From NCBI RefSeq assembly GCF_036946495.1, contig NZ_JAQIIX010000002.1, positions 868,001 through 932,000 on the forward strand: a DNA stretch of 64,000 bases, given 5' to 3'. The DNA is from Mycolicibacterium neoaurum. Its GTDB lineage: Bacteria > Actinomycetota > Actinomycetes > Mycobacteriales > Mycobacteriaceae. The notes beneath the pieces were generated by a model. The model was not told the origin of the DNA, ran no database searches, and saw only the letters and a list, made by a program, of their open reading frames with translations. This document shows positions 41,917 through 50,600 of this stretch, in pieces (positions within the stretch are counted from its first letter, which is position 1; every line of letters begins with the position of its first letter). The translations under genes and the position numbers were made by a program.

Positions 41917-42159
41917 ATGGGTGACAGCAATGGAGCAGCAGAGGGCATTTCGGGCGTCGTCGAGGGTGCCAAGGGCAAGCTGAAGGAGGCGGCCGGCGCC
42001 GTGACCGGCAACGACGACCTCCGCCGCGAGGGCGAGGCCCAGCAGGACAAGGCCGACGCCCAGCGCGACGTGGCCAAGAAGGAAGCCGAGGCCGAAGCCG
42101 CACGCGGTGCGGCCGAGACCAATGAGGCCCGCCAGAGGGCCGCCGAAGAATCCAAGTAG
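41917..42159 (+). CDS. CsbD-like stress protein
   Basis: An 80-residue highly charged, probably helical protein. GAKGKLKEAAGAVTGNDDLRREGEAQQ is the CsbD family core, followed by an Ala/Glu/Lys-rich helix (DVAKKEAEAEAARGAAETNEARQRAAEESK). CsbD proteins are general-stress proteins of unclear biochemical role. AAGGGAG lies 6 nt before the ATG. The gene has its own terminator. Confidence 0.85.
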   Translation: MGDSNGAAEGISGVVEGAKGKLKEAAGAVTGNDDLRREGEAQQDKADAQRDVAKKEAEAEAARGAAETNEARQRAAEESK

Positions 42160-42168
42160 ATCTTTTTC

Positions 42169-42205
42169 CAGAAGGGGACGGTTCGCGCAGAACCGTCCCC
42201 TTCTG
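42169..42205 (+). terminator. Strong hairpin terminator
   Basis: A perfect 15-bp stem (42169-42183 and 42191-42205) with a 7-nt loop starts 10 bp after the CsbD-like stop. A T-run precedes rather than follows the stem. Confidence 0.82.
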
Positions 42206-42292
42206 CGTGCCCGGAGTATGGCCCGCGCGATCCTGCGGACACCTGCGGCGGGGAGTCAATTAGACTTCTGCAGGTCTGCCTCGGCAGGTGCC

Positions 42293-42365
42293 GCCCCCGT
42301 AGCTCAGGGGATAGAGCACGGCTCTCCTAAAGCCGGTGTCGCAGGTTCGAATCCTGCCGGGGGCA
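42293..42365 (+). tRNA. tRNA-Arg (anticodon CCT)
   Basis: 73 nt fold as a cloverleaf: acceptor GCCCCCG pairs with CGGGGGC before discriminator A. The D-arm starts AGCTC, the anticodon stem is CGGCT/AGCCG with loop CTCCTAA, and the T-arm contains GGTTCGAATCC. Anticodon CCT reads AGG. The CCA end is not encoded. Confidence 0.96.
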
Positions 42366-42555
42366 CTCGTGTGATGTCGCAAGACATCGGAATAGCCGCG
42401 GACCTACTTCAGGTCCGCGAATTTTGTCGTCTGTGGGCCTGAAGGGGAGGCGACAGGTTCGGTCGCGGCGTCGTCTGCGGCACCACCAAGTCAACAACCG
42501 CCGGACTGCACAGAATCGGGTCTCGCACCCCGTCCGCTGTGCCTATGCTCCCACG

Positions 42556-43008
42556 ATGAAGAAGGTTATCGGCGCGCGTATCGGGATGTCGCTCCTAATG
42601 ACGGTGATGGGGCTGGCGACGTTCGCGCCGCACGCCGCCGCCAATCCTTACTCCGGGGCGGACGACGCGCACGTTCAGTTCTTCAGGTCGCCGACGGGCA
42701 ACATCCAATGCGAAATCAACTTCGGACGCGCCCCCGCCGCCGCAGGCGCGGAATCTCTTCCCGACGGGGTCTACTGCATGTCCCAGCAGCCGCTGCAGAG
42801 CGTACAAATCCGCGCCGATGGGTCGCTGACAGACGTCTGCACGGGCCCGACGTGTGGCAGTGACGGGCCGACAGATCAGGGCGTCCTCGCTTATGGCCAG
42901 AGCGCAGTCCTCGGGCCGTTCACCTGTCTGTCGGAGGAATCGGGGATGACCTGCACCGCCAATGGCCGGGGATTCGAGATCTCGACCGCCGGCATCTTCG
43001 CGGTGTAG
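42556..43008 (+). CDS. Secreted DUF6636-like protein
   Basis: A 150-residue exported protein with a signal peptide (MKKVIGARIGMSLLMTVMGLATFAPHAAA, cleavage near residue 29) and a mature part starting NPYSGADDAHVQFFRSPTGNIQCEI. The SPTGNIQCE motif and several cysteines (IQCE, VYCM, DVCTGPTC, FTCLS, MTCTANGRGF) suggest a small disulphide-bonded domain, of a type labelled DUF6636 in mycobacteria. Function unknown. It lies between tRNA-Arg and the siderophore locus and is convergent with the ammonia-lyase gene. Confidence 0.75.
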   Translation: MKKVIGARIGMSLLMTVMGLATFAPHAAANPYSGADDAHVQFFRSPTGNIQCEINFGRAPAAAGAESLPDGVYCMSQQPLQSVQIRADGSLTDVCTGPTCGSDGPTDQGVLAYGQSAVLGPFTCLSEESGMTCTANGRGFEISTAGIFAV

Positions 43009-43021
43009 CGACCCGCTTCGG

Positions 43022-44542
43022 TCACTGCACCGCCAGGTCGTCACACCACCGGCGCGCCCGCTGCTCCACGAACTGCCGAGCCTTCTCGATATCGGGGTGC
43101 TGGTAGCGGTCCTGGTCCAGATAGCTCACCTCGGAACGGAACTCGTTGAACAGCTTCGCCGTCTCCGGTGAGAGCCGCAGCCCCTCGTTGAGGTCGATGG
43201 CCTGTGCGGCCGTCAGCAATTCGATACCCAGGATGTAGGTCAGGTTGTCGATGACCTGCATCAGCTTGTAGGCCGACGTCCCGCCCATGCTCACGTGGTC
43301 CTCCTGCAGCTGGCAGGTGGCGATGGTGTCGACACTGGCCGGGGCCGACAACACCTTGTTCTCGTTGACCAGGGCGGCCGAGGTGTACTGCGGGATCATC
43401 AATCCAGAATCCAGGCCGGGCTTGGCCACCAGATAGTCGGGCAGGCCGTGCTGGCCGGACAACAGTTGGTAGGTGCGGCGTTCGGAGATGCTCGACAGAT
43501 CCGTCAAGGCGATCGCCAGCAGGTCCATCACCATCGCCGACGAGGCGCCGTGCAGGTTACCCGCGCACAGTTCGGTGCCCTCCTCGTAGAAGAAGACCGG
43601 GTTGTCCGAGACGGTATTGCATTCCTGTTCGATGATCTGGGTGGCGAAGTTGATCGCCTGACGCGCCGCGGCATGCACCTGCGGCACGCAGCGATACGAG
43701 TACGGATCTTCGTGGGCGATATTGCACTGCGGCAGCTCGTGGTGGTTGCTGCCCGCCAGCAATGTCTCCAGGTTCTTGGCGACGGTGACGCGCTCGGGAT
43801 GCCGCCACGTCTTTTCCAGCAGCGGCTGATAGAAGCTCTTCGCCGTGCTGAAACCCTGAATGCTCAACGCCGTCACCAGATCCGCGAACCGGATCAGGGT
43901 GCGGGCGCGCAGCAGGCAGTCGACGGCGATCGCGTTGATGTACTGGACGCCATTGGTCAGCGCCAGCCCCTCCTTGGGGCGCAACCGCAGCGGCTCGAAG
44001 CCCTCGCCCGCCAGCATCGTGGCGGCGTCGACGAGTTCGCCCCGGTAGTAGACCTTCCCCTCACCGATCAGCGGCAGTGCCAGATGCGCCAACGGCGCGA
44101 GATCGCCACTGGCACCGACGGTTCCCTTCTTCGGAATGGCCGGCACGATACCGCGGGCCCAGAAGTCGAGCATCCGGTTCACGGTGTTCGGCGTGATACC
44201 GCAGTACCCGCTGCGGAACGTGAGCAGCTTGATGACCGTGGTGATCCGGCTGATCCGGGCGGGCATCGGCTCCCCCACCCCGCAGGCATGCGACAACAGA
44301 TGGCGGTGCTGCAGTTCGGACTGCTCGTGTTCCTCGATGCGCCGCACGCACAGCGAGCCGAAGCCGGTGTTGATCCCGTAGATGTGGCGATCCTCGCCGG
44401 CGATGCTGGCGATGTAGTCCGCACCACGGCCGATGCACTCCTGCACCTCACCGTCGAGGGTGAGTTCCTCTGCGTTGTCGACGATGTCGGCGATATCGTC
44501 GAGGCGGTAGAAGTCCAGCGAGATACTACGAGTTTCTGTCAT
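43022..44542 (-). CDS. MIO-type aromatic amino acid ammonia-lyase (HutH-like)
   Basis: A 506-residue lyase of the histidine/tyrosine ammonia-lyase superfamily. The Ala-Ser-Gly that forms the MIO prosthetic group is at 144-146 (GTVGASGDLAPL), and YGINTGFG at 55-62 carries the catalytic Tyr. The selectivity loop reads HLLSHACGVG; the Ser-His pair there is usual for histidine ammonia-lyases, but some tyrosine lyases also have it, so the substrate is not certain. There are no hutU or hutI genes nearby. It lies 45 bp downstream of the flavin monooxygenase and is the last gene of the leftward, IdeR-box-controlled unit, an odd place for a His-degrading enzyme. Confidence 0.85.
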   Translation of the reverse strand: MTETRSISLDFYRLDDIADIVDNAEELTLDGEVQECIGRGADYIASIAGEDRHIYGINTGFGSLCVRRIEEHEQSELQHRHLLSHACGVGEPMPARISRITTVIKLLTFRSGYCGITPNTVNRMLDFWARGIVPAIPKKGTVGASGDLAPLAHLALPLIGEGKVYYRGELVDAATMLAGEGFEPLRLRPKEGLALTNGVQYINAIAVDCLLRARTLIRFADLVTALSIQGFSTAKSFYQPLLEKTWRHPERVTVAKNLETLLAGSNHHELPQCNIAHEDPYSYRCVPQVHAAARQAINFATQIIEQECNTVSDNPVFFYEEGTELCAGNLHGASSAMVMDLLAIALTDLSSISERRTYQLLSGQHGLPDYLVAKPGLDSGLMIPQYTSAALVNENKVLSAPASVDTIATCQLQEDHVSMGGTSAYKLMQVIDNLTYILGIELLTAAQAIDLNEGLRLSPETAKLFNEFRSEVSYLDQDRYQHPDIEKARQFVEQRARRWCDDLAVQ

Positions 44543-44587
44543 CACTTCGTCTTTCTGATCTTCGATGGTGGCGCGGCAGCCGGTGAT

Positions 44588-45634
44588 TCAGCGAGCCGCC
44601 GCGGAACAACGGTCTTTCACCGTGGCGAGCCGTTCGATACTTCTCAGAGCCTCGTGGGCGTCGACGCCGAAATCGACAAGACAGGCGATATCGTCGACAC
44701 CGATCTCGGCGAATCGTCCAGCGACATCGACGCATTGATCGATATCGCCGAGCAGGCCGACACCGTCGAAGTACCGTTCGACGCGCAGGTCGAGGAGTTC
44801 TTCGAGGATGTCATCGTCATAGCCGTCACCGTCGGCGGACGCGGCCGCCGCCTTGATGTCGAGCTGCAGGGCCGAACCCAGATAGTGGCGCAAGGGCGCG
44901 GCGGCCACCGCCCGTGCATGGTCGGCATCCGCACCGACGAAGGTGTGCAACATGACGGTGACGCAGCCGGTTTCGGGATCGTGACCGGCCGAACCCCTGG
45001 CCTGGCGATACTGGCCGATCAGCTCGGCCAGCTCCGCGAAATCCTGAGTGATCATATGGGTCAGCAGGTTGGCTCCCGCGGCACCGGCGCGCACGAACGT
45101 CTCGGCGGTGCCACCCGTGGTGATCCATACCGGTAACTGCGGTTGCACCGGCCGCGGGGTCAACTCGACGTCGATCTCCGTACCGACGCCGTTGGTCCGC
45201 CGGATCCGCTCCCCGCGCCACAGCGCGTGCACCGTGTCGATCTGCTCCCACATCAGATCCTTGCGACCACTGAACTGCCTAGGCGCCAAGGTGAAGTCAT
45301 TCGGATTCCACCCGGAGCCGAACGACACCGCGGCCCGGCCGCCCGACAGGTTGTCGATCATCGACCAGTCCTCGGCGATCAGCACCGCATCGTGCAACGG
45401 CGAGATGACGCTGCCCGCCCGCAACTGGATGTTCTCGGTCACCGCGGCCAGCGCCGCGTTCGTGACAACGGGATTCGGGAAGACACCACCGAATTCGTCG
45501 AAATGTCGCTCGGGGGTCCAGATTCCGGCGAAACCCTGCCGGTCGGCGATTCGCGCGGCATCCAGCAGCAGCTGGTAGTGCCGCTGCGCGTCACCGGTGG
45601 CCAGGCTGGCGAAGAACATCAGGGAGAACTTCAT
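44588..45634 (-). CDS. MupA/Atu3671-type LLM flavin monooxygenase (candidate beta-hydroxylase)
   Basis: A 348-residue luciferase-like monooxygenase of the natural-product subfamily. Diagnostic stretches are FSLMFFASL, WTPERHFDEFGGVFPNP, QLRAGSVISPLHDAVLIAEDWSMIDNLSGGR, SFGSGWNPNDFTLAP and NLLTHMITQDFAEL. Members usually act on substrates bound to carrier proteins in PKS/NRPS pathways. Its start codon overlaps the stop of the A-PCP didomain gene (ATGA), so it is a good candidate to hydroxylate the amino acid tethered there; that role is inference. It needs no iron, which suits a siderophore pathway. Confidence 0.85.
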   Translation of the reverse strand: MKFSLMFFASLATGDAQRHYQLLLDAARIADRQGFAGIWTPERHFDEFGGVFPNPVVTNAALAAVTENIQLRAGSVISPLHDAVLIAEDWSMIDNLSGGRAAVSFGSGWNPNDFTLAPRQFSGRKDLMWEQIDTVHALWRGERIRRTNGVGTEIDVELTPRPVQPQLPVWITTGGTAETFVRAGAAGANLLTHMITQDFAELAELIGQYRQARGSAGHDPETGCVTVMLHTFVGADADHARAVAAAPLRHYLGSALQLDIKAAAASADGDGYDDDILEELLDLRVERYFDGVGLLGDIDQCVDVAGRFAEIGVDDIACLVDFGVDAHEALRSIERLATVKDRCSAAAR

Positions 45635-47454
45635 CGCGCGGCGCGCACCCCTGCCGTGCCACCGATCACCGGACTGGCCGGCGCCGATGCCGCGGCGATG
45701 GCCAGACCTTGGATCGTCGGATCGTCGATGAACGTGCCCAAGCTGATGCGCACCCCGAACTGTTTGCGCACCCGCGACAGGATCCGGGTTGCCACCAGAG
45801 AATCTCCACCGATGCGGAAGAGGTTCGCCGATCGGGAGATTCCCTGTTGTTTGAGCAGGTCCTGCCAGATCTCGGCGATGGCCTGTTCCATCTCACCGGC
45901 GGGTTGGTCGCCGTCATCCTCGTCGGGCTTCGGTGCGGCCAACTGGGCCACCGCGGCTCGGTCGATCTTGCCGTTGGCGTTGCGCGGCAGGTGCTCCACC
46001 GCGATGACGACCGCGGGGACCATGTACGCCGGCAGCGCGGTGGCGAGTTGTTCCCTGACGGACTCGGGATCGAAATCGTCCGCCCGCTGCGCCACGGCGA
46101 AGACCACCAGCGTCATCGCCCCGGTCGGCGAGGTCCGCACATCGGCTGCGGCCGCGAGCACCGCACCGGTGTTCATGACCGCGGCTTCCACATCCTCCAA
46201 CTCGACGCGCTGACCGTTGATCTTCACCTGATTGTCGGTGCGGCCGACGAAAAGCAGTTCCCCGCTGGGCAATCGGCGAGCGCCGTCGCCGGTGCGGTAG
46301 ATCACCTCGTCGGTATCGGGCAGGGTGACGAATCGGCTCTCGGTCGCCGCGTCGTCGTTCAGGTATCCCTTGGCCAGATAGGAACTGGCAATGCAGATCT
46401 CGCCCTCGTCGACCACGGCCCCGTCCTGATCACGCAGGGTGATCGTCCGACCGGGAATGGCATGCCCGATCGGGACGGTTCCCAGGTCGGGCGGTAGCTC
46501 CCCGATCGGGTAGAAGGTCGCAGCCACCACCTCGGTGGGGCCGTAGACGTTGACCAGTTTCGTCGTGGCTGACAGCAACTGGCGCGATCGCGCCACCACC
46601 GACGGTGACAATGCTTCACCGACGAACAGCACGGTGGCCAGATGCGGCAGGTCGGCACCGGTCTGCTCGATCTCGGCGAGCAACGTCGCCCAGTGCCCAG
46701 ACACGATCTGCAGCAGCGAGATACGTTCTTCCCGCAGCCACTGCACCAGCGCGGCTGGATCGTTGCGGATCTCGTCGGAGACCAGGTGCACGGAGGCACC
46801 GCGGGTCAACGCCCCGAAGATCTCACAGAACGACACGTCGAACCCGGGTGGCGCCAGCGCCGCGACCCGGCTGCCCGAGGACACCCCGAACGCCACCGCC
46901 TGCCAGTCGACGAACTGCTGCAGCGTGGCATGCCGGTGCGGGATGCCTTTGGGCAAACCCGTGGATCCCGATGTGAAGGCGATATAGGCCGGGTCGTTGC
47001 AGGTCACGTCCGGTCGGTCGAGTCGCGTGGACGTCGATGCGGCGGGAGTGGTCGACAGGTGCGGCAGGTGGGCGAACTCCTCCTCGACGAGTCGGCGGTG
47101 CTCCTGCGGCGCATCATCGTCGATCAGGATGGCCCCTGGCCGCGCCGCGTTGATGACATGGCGAACCCGGTCGACGGGGTGAGCCGGGTTGGCAACGACG
47201 AAAACGCCACCGGCGGTGAGCGTTCCGAACATCGCGATGACCATCGACGGACCGCGATCGGCGATGATCACCACCGGCGTCCGCGGCGGCAGACCGGTGT
47301 CGGCGAGGGCGTCGGCCATCCGCCGGGACGCTTTTTCCAGCTCGGCGTAGCTCAGTTCAGACCGCCCCGCCTCGGTCACATGCGACAGCGCCAGCGAACC
47401 CGGAAGCCGCTCGGCGTGGCGCCAGAACATGTGATGGAGTACCTGTTCGGCCAT
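45631..47454 (-). CDS. Free-standing NRPS adenylation-PCP didomain protein
   Basis: A 607-residue A-PCP protein. Residues about 1-500 are the adenylation domain (AFTSGSTGLPKGI, NVYGPTE, YRTGDGARRLPSGELLFVGR, NGKID) and about 520-585 the carrier domain with the phosphopantetheine serine in FRIGGDSLVA. Reading specificity positions against GrsA by hand gives D V C I L V V A A K; Asp235 indicates an alpha-amino acid, and the D-x-C...V-x-A-K pattern resembles didomains that feed beta-hydroxylases (NovH type). By colinearity it should load residue 1, histidine if the product is exochelin MN. ATG 47454 is used; GTG 47499 is an alternative. It is divergent from the giant NRPS. Confidence 0.88.
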   Translation of the reverse strand: MAEQVLHHMFWRHAERLPGSLALSHVTEAGRSELSYAELEKASRRMADALADTGLPPRTPVVIIADRGPSMVIAMFGTLTAGGVFVVANPAHPVDRVRHVINAARPGAILIDDDAPQEHRRLVEEEFAHLPHLSTTPAASTSTRLDRPDVTCNDPAYIAFTSGSTGLPKGIPHRHATLQQFVDWQAVAFGVSSGSRVAALAPPGFDVSFCEIFGALTRGASVHLVSDEIRNDPAALVQWLREERISLLQIVSGHWATLLAEIEQTGADLPHLATVLFVGEALSPSVVARSRQLLSATTKLVNVYGPTEVVAATFYPIGELPPDLGTVPIGHAIPGRTITLRDQDGAVVDEGEICIASSYLAKGYLNDDAATESRFVTLPDTDEVIYRTGDGARRLPSGELLFVGRTDNQVKINGQRVELEDVEAAVMNTGAVLAAAADVRTSPTGAMTLVVFAVAQRADDFDPESVREQLATALPAYMVPAVVIAVEHLPRNANGKIDRAAVAQLAAPKPDEDDGDQPAGEMEQAIAEIWQDLLKQQGISRSANLFRIGGDSLVATRILSRVRKQFGVRISLGTFIDDPTIQGLAIAAASAPASPVIGGTAGVRAAR

Positions 47455-47526
47455 CGTTTCGTGCGTCTCCTTCGCAAATGCAGACCTTGCCGGCGTCACC
47501 GCCCGCCGAGACTATCCCACGACAAG

Positions 47527-47545
47527 TTAAGTTAGCCTAAGCTGC
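47527..47545. promoter_or_regulatory. IdeR iron box in the divergent siderophore promoter
   Basis: The 19-mer agrees with the IdeR consensus TTAGGTTAGGCTAACCTAA at 14 of 19 positions, the left half best. It overlaps TANNNT-type -10 hexamers on both strands (TAGCCT rightward, TAGGCT leftward). Fe-IdeR binding would therefore shut off both the A-PCP operon and the giant NRPS when iron is sufficient. Confidence 0.8.
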
Positions 47546-47646
47546 CGTCAGGAGAAAGACGTCCGGTGCCCGGTGCGCTATCGGCCCTGCGTGGGTGCAC
47601 TTCGCATCGGTGAGCCGCCTCAACCACCAGACCCGGGAGCGCATAC

Positions 47647-50600
47647 ATGCATGCTGTCGACGAGCGCGAAGCGTCCTACGGCGAGGCTCGGCTGTGGTCG
47701 CTGTATCGCCTGGACGGCCCGACTGCAGCGAACAACGTGCCATTGGCTGTCGAGTTCCGCGGACCCCTGGACGTCGACGCACTGAACAACGCGGTGATCG
47801 CCGTGGCGCGGCGCCACGTTCCGTTGCGCACGGTGTATGCCGAGGTCGACGGGCGGCTGAACCCGACCATCGTCGATCCGACGGCCGCCGCCCTGCAGGT
47901 CATCGACTGCCGCCGGGAAGATCTGCTGCGCGTGCGGGCCGACCTGGAGAACTGGGCCTGCGACCTGGGGACCGAGATTCCGTTTCGCGCCCGGTTGCTG
48001 CGGGTGTCCCCCGACGAACACGTGCTGTCGCTGGTGATCCACCACATCGCCATCGACGGCAACTCGATCGGTCCCCTGTTCGACGACCTGCAAAAGAGCT
48101 ATCGCGCACACCGCGACGGTGCAGGTGACGCGGCGCAACGGCCGGCGGCCCACTACCACGACTACGTGCGCTACCACCGTGAACTTCTGGCGACCCCGGG
48201 CCTGCAGGACGAACAGCTCGAACATTGGCGCGGGGTGCTCGACGGCGCCCCTGCCGAGGTGGCGCTACCGCTGGACCGGCCGCGCCCGGCGGTGCGCAGC
48301 TACCGCGGCGACTCGGTGCTGATCCCGCTGCCCGACGATCTGTCGAGGCGGGTGACCGATATCGCGCGGGCAGCCGATGTGACACCGTTCGTCGTGCTCT
48401 CCAGCACGGTGGCCGCCGTGTTGTCCCGGCTCGGCGCCGGTGACGACATCTCGCTCGGCACGCCGGTGGCCGGCCGACTCGAAGAGGACTTCGACGACCT
48501 GGTCGGCTTCTTCATCAACATGCTGCCGCTGCGGCTCGACCTCAGCGGTCATCCGCGGTTCTCCGAACTCCTACACCGGGGCCGTCGCACGCTGTTCGCG
48601 GCACTGAGCAACCAGGAGGTCCCGTTCGAGAAGATCGTCGACGCCGTCAACCCGGTCCGTTCACCGAACCGCAACCCGCTGTTCCAGACGATGGTGTCGC
48701 TGCAGCCGGCGGATCCGGAACGCCTCGACCTCCCCGGCGTCCAGGGCCGCCTCCTCGACCCCGTGGTCACCCCGGCCGCATTCGACATCGCCTTCGAATT
48801 CTTCGACCTGCCCTCCGGGGGACGGCGACTGCGGATCATCTACAGCACCGACATCTTCGACCGTGCGGGCGTCGAATCACTGGGCCGCCGGCTGCTCCGC
48901 GCGCTGGCTGCGGTGACCGCCGACCCCGACATCCGACTCGGCGATATCCCTCTGGTCGACGACGCCGGCCGCTGGTCCGCCGTGGGCTTCGGACCGGCTG
49001 GCCTGCGCGCGACGGTCACCGACCTGTTCGACGCGCAGGTACGCCGCACCCCGCGCGGCATCGCACTGCGCCATGGCGACAACGAGATCCGCTACGACGA
49101 ACTGTCCGACGCCGCCGACCGACTCGCCGGCGCACTGGTCGATGCCGGCGTGTGCCGCGGTGACACCGTGGCCATCGCGCTCGCCAGGGGCACCGATCTG
49201 GTGATCGCACTGTTGGCGGTATTACGCGCCGGCGCAGCGTATCTGCCCATCGATCGGCGCTACCCCACCCAGCGTGCGCAGTACATGTGGTCCGACGCGC
49301 AACCCCGCGTCATCATCGTCGACGACACGACTGCGCCGGACTGGTCCGACCATCCCTCGGTGCCCGTCACCGCCCGAGTGCAACAGCGCACCGCCGTACC
49401 GCTCGGCCCCGATGATGCGGCCTACGTCGTCTACACCTCCGGGAGCACCGGGCGACCCAAGGGAGTGGTCGGCACCCACGGTGCACTCGCCAACCGGCTG
49501 TGGTGGGCCGCCCGATCATGGTCGGCGCGTGCCGGAGCAGACATCCGGATTGCCAAGAGCTCCATCGGGTTCATCGACGGCAGCACCGAAATACTCGGTG
49601 GGCTGTTGGCCGGCGCACTGGTCGTCATCGCCGATGACGACACCGCGGGCGACGGTGACGCCCTGACCGAACTGATCGAACATGCCGGTGCCACACAGAT
49701 ACTCGCGGTCCCCAGCCTGGCCGGCGCCATCGCCGATGCCGCACCCGAGCGGCTCGGGTCCGTCGCGCGGTGGATCTGCAGCGGCGAGCGGCTCGACTCC
49801 TCGACCGTATCGGCACTGCGGGCGGTGTCCCCCACCGCCGAACTCGTCAACTCCTACGGCTCGACCGAGGTTGCCGGTGATGTGCTGACCGCCATCGTCG
49901 ATGATGGCCGGATATCGTTGGGGCGCCCCGTCCCCGGTGTCACCATCCACATTCTGGGCCCGCACCTGGAGGTCGTACCACCAGGTGTCGCGGGTGAGAT
50001 CTATGTCAGCGGACTCCAGCTGGCGCGCGGCTATATCGGCCAACCGGGCATCACCGCCACCCGTTTCGTCGCCAACCCGCACGGCGGAGCCGGGGAGCGG
50101 CTGTACCGCACCGGCGACATCGCCAGGTGGACACCCGATCATCAGGTCGAGTACCTGGGCCGAGCCGATGATCAGGTGAGCCTGCACGGCTTCCGCATCG
50201 AGCTCGCCGAGGTGGAAGCCGCCCTCGCCGAGCTACCCGGTGTGCACAACGCCGCCGCGGCGGTGCGGGAGAACCCGGCCGGGGGCCGGCGACTGATCGG
50301 CTACGTCACCGCCGAGGACAGCGTCGACCCGGAACGCAGCCGGGCCGCACTGGCACGCAGACTGCCCGACTACATGGTCCCGGCCATGCTGGTCCAGCTT
50401 CCCGAAATACCGCGTGGCGCAACCGGAAAAATCGATCGCCGGGGGCTGCCCGATCCCGAATTCACCACCGCATCCGGCGGTCGCGCGCCCCGCACCGAGT
50501 TCGAGACGGTGCTCTGTGAAGCGATGGCCACGGCCGTCGGGATCCCGGTCGTCGGCGCCGATGACCAGTTCTTCGCCATGGGTGGTGACTCGATGTCGGC

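Noticed and set aside
43022..44542. Ordinary histidine-utilisation (hut) operon
   Set aside because: No urocanase, imidazolonepropionase or hut regulator flanks the gene; the neighbours are siderophore genes.
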